Source of the DNA: Phytopseudomonas seleniipraecipitans | Lineage (GTDB): Bacteria; Pseudomonadota; Gammaproteobacteria; Pseudomonadales; Pseudomonadaceae | Assembly: GCF_900102335.1 (NCBI RefSeq) | Contig: NZ_FNBM01000002.1 | Coordinates: forward strand, 248,001-312,000 | Direction of reading: 5' to 3' | DNA: 64,000 nucleotides | Shown here: positions 10,132 through 16,879 of the stretch, in pieces | Position numbering within the stretch: position 1 is the first letter of the stretch | How the letters are laid out: each line of letters begins with the position of its first letter | Program-made: the position numbers and the translations under genes | The notes under the pieces: model-generated | The model's input: only the letters and a program-made list of their open reading frames with translations | Database searches by the model: none | Told to the model about the DNA's origin: nothing

Positions 10132-11501
10132 TGGAGATAAGCATTGAACAACCGCGTGGCCAGCAGCCCTGCAGGCGTGAAGTGGCTGGCTGGCGACATC
10201 AGTTCGATCAGCTTGGCCGGTTGCTGCTTGGCCGGTAGCGCACGCAAGGTGGCATGAAGCGCCTGCATGTCGTCGTCCAGGCCGCCCGCCTGCTCAGCAG
10301 CCGGGGCAGGACGTCGACGACTGCGACCGCGGGCGCGTGGTGGCGTCCAGTCACCGGCGATCCAGTCGTGCAGTAGCTGCTGTTCATACGCATTGAAAAC
10401 GCCGAACATCGCGGCGCGATCCCCCTGCACCAGCTGCCAGAAGCGGCTGCTTTGCGGGTCTTCATCGCGGCGTATCCAGCCTCGCTTCTGCAGCGCATCA
10501 AGAAAGCTGCGTACCTGCCCCGGCTGGCTAAGCCACTCATTGACCGTGCGCCCCTCGATGCGGCAGTAATCGGAATGCACTTGGGTGGCGACGTCGCGCT
10601 TGCGCTCGAGCATGGCGCAGACTTCCTCTTCAAGGTCGAACGCGGCGATCACCGATGTGCTGCCCAGGCCGAGGTCGTTGAGACGATAGCCATTGATCAC
10701 ACGGCGATAGAACGCATCGCGATCCCCTACCAGTGGCATATTTTCCAACACGGCTTGTACCGCTTTCTGTGCATGGCCGGTGCTGGCGTTATCGATGGTC
10801 ACGTGCAGCTGGAAATAATAGGGGTCGATATCAAGCTCGGTCAGTTCATAACTACTGATCAGCAAATGCAGCGGCAGCTGCTCATAACCCAAGTTGTAGC
10901 CGATCACTTCGGGGAGATAGTCGTCGGCCAGATGTCCCAACGCCAATTGCTGGGCACCTTGCAGAAAATGCGCGTCTTCCAGCTCCGCCAACTCGTCGCA
11001 ACCGTGTTGAGCGAGCAGCTGCTTGTAGAGCACCACATGGTTCATCGCCGGCACGCCGTCGCCCAGCTCTTCCAGATAGGTGCGCAGCAGCGGACGCAAA
11101 CGCAGCTCCTGCCAGTGTTTGAGCAGCCCGTACAACCACGCACCATCGACCAGTTTGGTGGGAGCGACATGGCGCAAAAAATACAGTGCATGGGCGCGAT
11201 TGGCGAAGTAGCGCCTTGGTGCGCCCTGCCGCCGCTCCTCAAGATACAGCGCGTAGGCCTGCGTGGTGCTCAGCGCAGCGTTGCGCATCCAGTCCAATAA
11301 CGCCTCTGGCTGCGCCGGCATATCACACGGCAACCCTGCCGCTTCTTCCAGCTGCGTATCGAGAAAGCTGCGCGCCTCATCCAGTGCACCGTCCGCCAAC
11401 TGTGGCTGCAGCAGCCGCTCGTAAAGCATGCGTGCCGGGCCGGTTTGCAGAAAATTGCAGCTTTCGCTCGAGCTGGTGAAGATCGGGGTCAACGTAGTCA
11501 T
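10128..11501 (-). CDS. Iron-containing redox enzyme, heme-oxygenase-like diiron family
   Basis: The 457-residue protein resembles the heme-oxygenase-like diiron oxidases (iron-containing redox enzyme family). Likely metal ligands lie in ALPHA-rich segments: Glu198 and Glu207 in YLPEVIGYNLGYEQLP, and His233, Asp237 and His243 in QLHVTIDNASTGHA. A basic linker (388-400) precedes a C-terminal tail of about 55 residues. The start at 11501 (MTTLTPIF) is preferred over the frame from 11759, whose first 86 residues look non-coding. It overlaps the methyltransferase gene by four bases. Known members oxidise amines, fatty acids or amino-acid-derived substrates; the reaction here is unknown. Confidence 0.75.
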   Translation of the reverse strand: MTTLTPIFTSSSESCNFLQTGPARMLYERLLQPQLADGALDEARSFLDTQLEEAAGLPCDMPAQPEALLDWMRNAALSTTQAYALYLEERRQGAPRRYFANRAHALYFLRHVAPTKLVDGAWLYGLLKHWQELRLRPLLRTYLEELGDGVPAMNHVVLYKQLLAQHGCDELAELEDAHFLQGAQQLALGHLADDYLPEVIGYNLGYEQLPLHLLISSYELTELDIDPYYFQLHVTIDNASTGHAQKAVQAVLENMPLVGDRDAFYRRVINGYRLNDLGLGSTSVIAAFDLEEEVCAMLERKRDVATQVHSDYCRIEGRTVNEWLSQPGQVRSFLDALQKRGWIRRDEDPQSSRFWQLVQGDRAAMFGVFNAYEQQLLHDWIAGDWTPPRARGRSRRRPAPAAEQAGGLDDDMQALHATLRALPAKQQPAKLIELMSPASHFTPAGLLATRLFNAYLQ

Positions 11502-11788
11502 GGTCAGAGCCTTGCGTGGGCAGTTCAACGGTGCTTTCGACAACCTGAGTCGTAAAGCAACGCTCAGGGCGGTTCCCAGGGTGGCCATCTTTATTGGTCT
11601 ATCCGTTCGCGCGACTGGCGAACCATCTCGGCCACGTAAATTGGGAGGCGGGTTTGCGGCGAAAGATTCAACTTGAAAGATCGGCGGCATCGAGCGAGCA
11701 AACGTGGCGTGCTTAGCCGATAGCGAGGCAGGGGCGGAATAGATAGGTGGATGGCTCAACGGCGCGCGGATGGGCTGGACGTCGGCAT
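11502..11788. other. Region without a gene upstream of the diiron enzyme
   Basis: About 290 bases separate the preferred start of the diiron enzyme from the katN terminator. One frame stays open through it on the minus strand, but its translation is low-complexity and arginine/proline-rich. The promoter of the diiron-enzyme operon must lie here; I could not assign a confident -35/-10 pair. Confidence 0.5.
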
Positions 11789-11815
11789 AAAAAAAGCCAG
11801 GCGATTCGCCTGGCT
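11789..11815 (-). terminator. Intrinsic terminator after katN
   Basis: On the minus strand a perfect AGCCAGGCGA / TCGCCTGGCT stem is followed by seven T (11789-11795). It sits 43 bases past the katN stop and is one of the clearest terminators in the window. Confidence 0.92.
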
Positions 11816-11858
11816 GAAGGGTAACCGGTTCCCGGTGCTGTCATGCACCAGGCACACG

Positions 11859-12740
11859 CTACTCAGGTTTTCTCGCCGCCCCGGAGCCGAGATCGGCACC
11901 GGTGATCGAGTCCAGAGTGGGATCCGATGCCGTGCGCTTGGCCATCTGCATCAGTACTTCCGCCTGCTTTGGCGGCAGCATGACTTCTGCCGAGCCGTCC
12001 CCGCCGTCAACAGCAGGTTGCGGGTTGGCGACGAATTCCCACTGATCGCCCTCGTTCCACGGGCCACGACGATCTTCCTCGCCCTGGGACATGTTGAAGT
12101 ACACGCTGGTGAACTCCGGCACACCCGGCAGTTTGCCCTGAGGGAAGTTTGGCTGGATCGAGTGCAACGCCTTCTCAAAGGATTTCTGGTGTGCCAGCTC
12201 GCGGGTCATCAGGAATGCCAGCGCGTCCTTCACACCGGGATCATCGGTGACGTTGATCAGCCGCTCGTAAATGATCTTGGCACGCGCTTCTGCCGCAATA
12301 TTGGAACGCAAATCCGCGGTTGGCTCGCCGATGGTATCGATGTAAGCCGCGGTCCACGGTACGCCGGCCGAGTTGGTAAGCGCCGGACCGCCACCGTAGA
12401 GCAGCGAGGTGATATGGGAGTCGTTGCCACCTTCCGTCAGGGAGCGATACAGCGCAGCCTCTTCTTCCACCGCTTCGGCCAGGTCACCTTTGGCACCTTT
12501 GTTCAGCATGCCAACGATGGAGCCAATGATCTCCAAGTGGCTGAGCTCTTCGGTGGCGATATCCAACAACAGATCTTTGCGGCCCGCATCGTCTTCAGCG
12601 AGGCCTTGAGTGAAATAGCGCATGGCCGCAGCCAATTCGCCCTGCGGCCCGCCAAACTGTTCAAGTAAGAGGTTCGCCAGCCCTGGGTTAGGCCCGGCAA
12701 CCCTGACTGTATACTGCAGTCGTTTGTTATGTACGAACAT
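11859..12740 (-). CDS. katN: Manganese catalase
   Basis: This non-heme catalase converts hydrogen peroxide to water and oxygen. The 293-residue ferritin-like protein starts MFVHNKRLQYTVRVAGPNPG, the standard family N-terminus. Dimanganese ligand motifs are visible as EELSHLEIIGSIVGML and MTRELAHQKSFEKAL, each with the Glu-x2-His pair. A GAGGAGATAAC ribosome site lies just upstream of the 12740 start; the longer frame from 12818 adds 26 unsupported residues. It is divergent from the DUF892 gene, with which it shares a repeat-bearing intergenic region, and has its own terminator. General-stress control is likely from the neighbours. Confidence 0.94.
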   Translation of the reverse strand: MFVHNKRLQYTVRVAGPNPGLANLLLEQFGGPQGELAAAMRYFTQGLAEDDAGRKDLLLDIATEELSHLEIIGSIVGMLNKGAKGDLAEAVEEEAALYRSLTEGGNDSHITSLLYGGGPALTNSAGVPWTAAYIDTIGEPTADLRSNIAAEARAKIIYERLINVTDDPGVKDALAFLMTRELAHQKSFEKALHSIQPNFPQGKLPGVPEFTSVYFNMSQGEEDRRGPWNEGDQWEFVANPQPAVDGGDGSAEVMLPPKQAEVLMQMAKRTASDPTLDSITGADLGSGAARKPE

Positions 12741-12858
12741 TGAAGTTATCTCCTCATCGTTTTGTTTCCCTGTACACCCTGCTCCCTGCCCCTGTGGGTC
12801 TTGTAATAACGAATACAAAAACCAACTAGCAGTTCAAAGAAAATTAAACTTCTCTCAC

Positions 12859-12965
12859 AAGCGAAGCGATACGTAGCACCCAACTTAGCCAACACTCCGC
12901 TTCGCTTGCCATTCACTTACCGCTTCGCTTATTTACCGACAACCGTTTCGCTTGAGTGCCGCTGG
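12859..12965 (+). repeat. Three tandem 23-bp repeats plus one inverted copy in the katN/DUF892 intergenic region
   Basis: The 11-mer CCGCTTCGCTT occurs at 12897 and 12920, and as CCGTTTCGCTT at 12943, with starts exactly 23 bases apart. An inverted copy, AAGCGAAGCG, lies at 12859-12868. The 12-base spacers between the cores are not conserved. The same 10-mer recurs at 14027-14036 upstream of the KGG gene. Regular phasing between divergent stress genes suggests an operator array; the binding protein is unknown. Confidence 0.7.
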
Positions 12966-13037
12966 CGAAAAGTATGGAACCGGCACAACAGTCACTCTCT
13001 CGGAATCACTACTTACCCTGAAACCGAGGCCATCATC

Positions 13038-13547
13038 ATGACCAACAAGACTGAAAACCTACTGAGCTGGCTACGTGATGCTCATGCAATGGAACAACAG
13101 GCCGAACAAATGCTCACTGCGCAGAAGTCGCGTTTAGTGAACTATCCGAAACTGCGCACCCGTATTGAAAAACATATTGAAGAAACTGTGGGACAACGCG
13201 AATTGCTGGAGCAGGCCCTGGCTCGGCTGGGAAGCGAGCCGTCAACCATGAAGGACATCAGCGGCAAACTAATGGCGTTCGGCCAGGCGATGGGCGGCAT
13301 GCTCATGAGTGACGAAGTGGTGAAAGGCGCCATGTCGGGCTATGTATTCGAGACGCTCGAAATCGCCACGTATACCGTACTGATTGCAGCCGCAAAATCG
13401 GTGGGCGATGCGCAGACACAAGCGGATTGTGAACGTATTCTGGAGCAGGAAATCGCCATGGCCGACTGGCTGCGTGAGCATCTGCCGGAACTCAGCCAGG
13501 CCTTTCTCGATCGTTCCGAAACGCCTGGCCTGGAAGCCAAGCGCTGA
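13038..13547 (+). CDS. DUF892 (YciE/YciF-like) ferritin-like stress protein
   Basis: The 169-residue protein is a four-helix ferritin-like member of the DUF892 family. It has the opening helix LLSWLRDAHAMEQQAEQML and metal-ligand-type segments HIEETVGQRELLEQAL and YVFETLEIATYTVL, ending with LEQEIAMADWLREHLPEL. Family members are induced by general stress and stationary phase; their enzymatic role is not established. The start at 13038 is the family N-terminus; the frame opens earlier at 12906 inside the repeat region. It is divergent from katN, and the shared intergenic region suggests joint control. Confidence 0.87.
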   Translation: MTNKTENLLSWLRDAHAMEQQAEQMLTAQKSRLVNYPKLRTRIEKHIEETVGQRELLEQALARLGSEPSTMKDISGKLMAFGQAMGGMLMSDEVVKGAMSGYVFETLEIATYTVLIAAAKSVGDAQTQADCERILEQEIAMADWLREHLPELSQAFLDRSETPGLEAKR

Positions 13548-13611
13548 TCTGCCTGCGCCAGCGGACTCCATCGGGATCCGCTGGCCAAACCGCTAAGCTT
13601 ATGGCCGATGC

Positions 13612-13824
13612 TTACGGCTGCAGATAGTGGCCAGGCGTGGTACCGGGCTCGTGTGTTCGGGTGATCTTGCTGACCTGCACATCAGTAATCTTGCCGCTCG
13701 CCCCTTGCGATTGAACATGCGCCTGCGCCTGCTCGACGGTCATTGTTTCAGCATCTGAAGGAACCTCCAGGTGCATGGGTTGGTTGTCGCAAATGTAGTT
13801 GATCAAAAATATCTGCCCGCTCAT
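13612..13824 (-). CDS. Conserved-looking small protein, 70 residues
   Basis: I do not recognise this gene. A good ribosome site (AGGAGTG) sits seven bases before the ATG at 13824, which supports translation. The product has no signal peptide or membrane helix. It is slightly acidic and reads like a compact domain (LINYICDNQPMHLEVPSDAETMTVEQAQ...), with two regular strand-like segments and a helix in the middle. It lies between DUF892 and KGG stress genes on the opposite strand, so a stress-linked role is possible. No function can be assigned. Confidence 0.65.
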   Translation of the reverse strand: MSGQIFLINYICDNQPMHLEVPSDAETMTVEQAQAHVQSQGASGKITDVQVSKITRTHEPGTTPGHYLQP

Positions 13825-14217
13825 GGGTCACTCCTATTCGTAGTGATATCAACTGCGCGCTTGCCGGACAGCGGCCGTTTCAGCAATTCAAACTTCTGCC
13901 GCTAGAGCACAGCGTTTTAGATCGGTCTCGAAGTGCTGACAACTGCCCGAAATTCTCCGTTCACCCCCTTTAACTTCCACGCCGACAAATGGATATCGAC
14001 TGCCAAACAACAAGCGCAACGAAATTAAGCGAAGCGCAGCTCAACGCTCCAGTTAAATAGCTAAGTTGTACACGCATTGGACAGCATGATTGCACAACAC
14101 TAGCAACTTACCGCTTATCGGCGGCTCTTATTTTTCAGTCGAACATTTTCCTCAAGCCGCCTCTCGAAAAATTTACCTGCCACTAACGGCAGGCGTTGAC
14201 ACAAGAGGATTAGAGAA
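13825..14217. other. Intergenic region with one copy of the AAGCGAAGCG element
   Basis: About 390 bases lie between the divergent small gene and the KGG gene. The only structured signal seen is AAGCGAAGCG at 14027-14036, identical to the inverted copy in the katN/DUF892 region. The stretch from about 13980 is A-rich. Promoters for both flanking genes must be here, but I could not identify a confident -35/-10 pair. Confidence 0.5.
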
Positions 14218-14388
14218 ATGGCTAATACCGGAAACAACAACCCAGGCAACTTCGCTAACGATCGTGAGAAAGCCAGCGAAGCCGGCAAGAAAGGCGGCCA
14301 CAATTCTGGCGGCAACTTTGCCAATGATCGCGAAAAAGCGTCCGAAGCTGGCCGCAAAGGTGGTTCCAACAGCCATGGCGGACGTTAA
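14218..14388 (+). CDS. KGG-repeat stress protein (conidiation protein 10-like), 56 residues
   Basis: This very short gene encodes a hydrophilic, glycine-rich protein made of two near-identical units, GNFANDREKASEAGKKGG and GNFANDREKASEAGRKGG. These match the KGG (stress-induced bacterial acidophilic repeat) family, also found in fungal Con-10. Such proteins are unstructured and accumulate in stationary phase or dehydration. An AGAGGATTAGAGAA ribosome region precedes the ATG. Two consecutive hairpins follow the stop. Location inside the catalase/DUF892/DUF4142 cluster fits a general-stress role. Confidence 0.9.
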   Translation: MANTGNNNPGNFANDREKASEAGKKGGHNSGGNFANDREKASEAGRKGGSNSHGGR

Positions 14389-14398
14389 GCATGAAGAA

Positions 14399-14428
14399 CG
14401 GGAGGGGAATGACCCCTCCCTTCTTTAT
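14399..14428 (+). terminator. First hairpin after the KGG gene
   Basis: The sequence GGGAGGGG, a short loop, then CCCCTCCC followed by TTCTTT starts 11 bases after the KGG stop. It is a plausible intrinsic terminator with an imperfect T run. Confidence 0.75.
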
Positions 14429-14432
14429 ATTG

Positions 14433-14469
14433 AACGAAACGGCGAGTTACTGATTCGCCGTTTCGTTTA
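14433..14469 (+). terminator. Second hairpin after the KGG gene
   Basis: A perfect 13-bp stem, AACGAAACGGCGA / TCGCCGTTTCGTT with a 9-base loop, ends in TTTAA. With the preceding hairpin it forms a tandem terminator that insulates the KGG gene from the DUF4142 gene. Confidence 0.7.
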
Positions 14470-14657
14470 AACGGGAGCGTCTCAAGCGCTTTCTGATTAT
14501 TAACGTTAAAGAAACGCTCTAATAGAACGACGACAGTCGCTAATCGCATTCTTCTGGAGCCAGCAGGCCGGTTCACGCTGTTGCACGTCGCCACATGGCG
14601 GTGCACGAGTGAGCATCGCCGTTTGCTTCCCTCCTTCGAAACCACGAGGTGTCTTAC

Positions 14658-15167
14658 ATGAAACGTTCAGGTGTATTGATCAGCGCCACCGCAGCCCTAC
14701 TAATGGGATTGGCCAGCCTGGCTCAGGCAGCCGATACCGTCAGCCCAGCCGATTTCGCTGAAGAAGCGTCGGCCAAAGGCATCGCGGAAATCGAAGCTGG
14801 CAAGTTGGCGTTGGAAAAAGGCACCAACGCCGAGGTGAAGAAGTTTGCCCAGTCGATGATTGACGACCATACCCGCGCCAACAATGAGCTCAAGGCGCTG
14901 GCCGAGAAGAAGAACCTGAAGGTCTCTGACGACGCCGAGCTGATGAACAAAGCCAAAGCGATGATTCTCCAGGTGCGTGACGGTGAGAACTTCGACGAAG
15001 CGTATGCGAACAATCAAGTGGTCGCCCATGAGCAGACCATCGAGCTGTTCCGCAAAGCGAGCAAATCCGATGATGCCGAGGTGAGCGCCTGGGCTGAAAA
15101 AACGTTGCCCAAACTGGAGCATCACTTGGAAATGGCCAAAGACCTGCAGAGCAAAACCCGCAAGTAA
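14658..15167 (+). CDS. DUF4142 periplasmic protein
   Basis: The 169-residue protein has a clear signal peptide (MKRSGVLISATAALLMGLASLAQA, cleavage after AQA) and a DUF4142 domain, an all-helical ferritin-like fold. Typical segments are IAEIEAGKLALEKGTNAEVKKFAQ and MIDDHTRANNEL. A GAGG ribosome site at 14646 supports the ATG at 14658 rather than the GTG nine bases earlier. The family is linked to stress and oxidative survival, without a known reaction. It is followed at 54 bases by a lipoprotein gene, with an intercistronic hairpin, so the two may form an operon. Confidence 0.88.
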   Translation: MKRSGVLISATAALLMGLASLAQAADTVSPADFAEEASAKGIAEIEAGKLALEKGTNAEVKKFAQSMIDDHTRANNELKALAEKKNLKVSDDAELMNKAKAMILQVRDGENFDEAYANNQVVAHEQTIELFRKASKSDDAEVSAWAEKTLPKLEHHLEMAKDLQSKTRK

Positions 15168-15176
15168 ATGCCAGCC

Positions 15177-15202
15177 CCGAGCCGGGCACACGCCCGGCTC
15201 GG
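15177..15202 (+). other. Perfect intercistronic hairpin
   Basis: CCGAGCCGGGC, loop ACAC, GCCCGGCTCGG forms an 11-bp perfect stem just after the DUF4142 stop. It has no T run, so it more likely stabilises or processes the mRNA than terminates it. Confidence 0.6.
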
Positions 15203-15221
15203 ACATGCCAGGAGGACAATA

Positions 15222-15974
15222 ATGATGGCGCGAAAAGGCATGATGCTGTTGCCACTGCTTGCCACCCTACAGCTAAGCGGCTGCGCTGCTACGCAAAGCC
15301 CGTCCAATGTTGGCGTTGAAGGCGCTGAAAAGAAGGCCGATACCCGATTACTCGAAGCAGGCGCTGCGGCCCTGCAGTCTCATCCGCCAATCAGTGCGCT
15401 GAACGCCTACCTTGACGGTTTTCATTTTTACAACGGACGGCAGAACGCACAGATGGAGGCCCACCATTACTGTTCGGTCCTCAGCGAAGAGCTGATCCAG
15501 TGCGTGATTTACGACGGCAACGTCGAGGACGCGAAGTTGATGGGTGTCGAATACATCATCAGCGAGCGGCTGTTCAACGAGCTGCCTGCCGCTGAAAAGT
15601 CCCTGTGGCACAGCCATGTGCATGAAGTGAAATCGGGTCAGCTGATAGCGCCCGGCATTCCGCAGACGGCAGAGCACGCCTTGATGCGCAAGCTGGTACG
15701 CACCTACGGCAAGACTTGGCACACCTGGCACACGGATCAGCAGAAAAGCCTGCCACTTGGCGTGCCTCAGCTGATGATGGGCTTTACAGCCGATGGCCAG
15801 GCCGACCCGAGAATGGTCGAAGAGCGTGACCAACGCTTTGGTATCGACAGTGCACAGAAACGCCGCGATCGCGCCGATATTGAGACACCGACGGTGCAGC
15901 CGGGCGCCGACGCCTGGCAGAAAGGCAAGGTGTTCCAGATAGAAGACCCAACTGGCGCCCACGTCCATCACTGA
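15222..15974 (+). CDS. DUF1264 lipoprotein
   Basis: The 250-residue product starts MMARKGMMLLPLL and has a lipobox LSGC, so it should be a lipid-anchored envelope protein. The mature part belongs to DUF1264, the family of plant oil-body-associated proteins, with the typical HHYCSVLSEELIQCVIYDG and IISERLFNELPAAEKSLWHSHVHEVKSGQL segments. Many His residues cluster at HSHVHE and WHTWHT, which suggests metal binding. AGGAGG lies seven bases before the ATG at 15222. Function is unknown; position beside DUF4142 and katN suggests an envelope stress role. Confidence 0.85.
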   Translation: MMARKGMMLLPLLATLQLSGCAATQSPSNVGVEGAEKKADTRLLEAGAAALQSHPPISALNAYLDGFHFYNGRQNAQMEAHHYCSVLSEELIQCVIYDGNVEDAKLMGVEYIISERLFNELPAAEKSLWHSHVHEVKSGQLIAPGIPQTAEHALMRKLVRTYGKTWHTWHTDQQKSLPLGVPQLMMGFTADGQADPRMVEERDQRFGIDSAQKRRDRADIETPTVQPGADAWQKGKVFQIEDPTGAHVHH

Positions 15975-16038
15975 AGCCGATAGAGGCCAGCGTGAGCGAT
16001 CCGCGTCACGCCACGTTGGCCATCCAGCGGAGCAGGCA

Positions 16039-16860
16039 ATGATCAGAATTCATCACCTCGAATGCGGCTGCATGTGTCCATTCGGCGGCGCGCTGTATGA
16101 CGGCTTCAGCAAAGGCCTCACCGCTCATCTGTGTTGCCACTGTTTGTTGATCGAAACCGATGGCGATGGCCTGGTGCTGGTCGACACCGGTTTCGGTGAG
16201 CAGGACGTGCAGAACCCGCAGCGTCTAAGCCGAATGTTCAGGCTGCTCAACAATATTCAGTTCGATCCCGCTCTCACTGCAGTTGTTCAGATACGCCGTC
16301 TGGGCTTTCAACCCGCCGATGTGCGCCACATCCTGCTCACCCATCTCGATTTCGACCACGCGGGCGGGCTGGACGACTTCCCCAACGCCACGGTGCATGT
16401 CTTGCAGGATGAGCACGCGGCGGTCCAGCAGTTGCGCGGTTTCCTGCCGCGCCGGCGTTTCGTGCCCGCGCAATGGCGCGATGTGCGTCGCTGGCAGTTC
16501 TACCGCGAGGAGGGAGATGAGTGGTTTGGCTTTCAGTCGATCCGCTGTGTGCTCGACGACATCCTGCTAATTCCCCTGCGCGGCCACACCGCCGGGCACA
16601 GCGGCGTTGCCATCCAGAGCGAAAATGGCTGGATGCTGCATGCCGGGGACGCTTACTTCTATCGCGGCGAGATCGGCCAGCCGTCTTACCACTGCACACC
16701 AGGGCTGCGTTTTTACCAGCGGCTGATGGACACCGACCACGATAAACGCGTGCTCAACCAGCGCCGGCTCAGGGCGCTGTCCCTGGCCCATCCGCAGATG
16801 GACATCTTCTGCAGCCACGATGCCCGTGAGCTGTCGCGTTACCTGCCCGGCCAGCCCTAA
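16039..16860 (+). CDS. Metallo-beta-lactamase-fold hydrolase
   Basis: The 273-residue protein has the MBL fold: LVDTGFGEQD, then the metal motif THLDFDHAGG (His102, Asp104, Asp106, His107), GHTAGHSG, LHAGDAYFYRG and a final CSHD. The usual second His of HxHxDH is Asp here. Related proteins with this variant include lactonase-like enzymes, so an acyl-homoserine-lactone or other ester substrate is possible but unproven. The N-terminus is Cys-rich (HLECGCMCPFGG, LCCHCLL). No signal peptide is seen. It is convergent with ladS. Confidence 0.85.
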   Translation: MIRIHHLECGCMCPFGGALYDGFSKGLTAHLCCHCLLIETDGDGLVLVDTGFGEQDVQNPQRLSRMFRLLNNIQFDPALTAVVQIRRLGFQPADVRHILLTHLDFDHAGGLDDFPNATVHVLQDEHAAVQQLRGFLPRRRFVPAQWRDVRRWQFYREEGDEWFGFQSIRCVLDDILLIPLRGHTAGHSGVAIQSENGWMLHAGDAYFYRGEIGQPSYHCTPGLRFYQRLMDTDHDKRVLNQRRLRALSLAHPQMDIFCSHDARELSRYLPGQP

Positions 16861-16879
16861 CCGCGAGGCGCTCTGCCGC

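Noticed and set aside
11502..11759. N-terminal extension of 86 residues on the diiron enzyme
   Set aside because: The extra part is rich in Pro, Arg and Ser, with no domain, and the ATG at 11501 has a usable ribosome site.
12897..12965. CRISPR array
   Set aside because: The repeat core is only 11 bases with 12-base spacers and three copies; no cas genes are present. An operator array fits better.
14649..14657. GTG start for the DUF4142 gene
   Set aside because: The GTG overlaps the GAGG ribosome site; the ATG at 14658 has proper spacing and starts a standard signal peptide.
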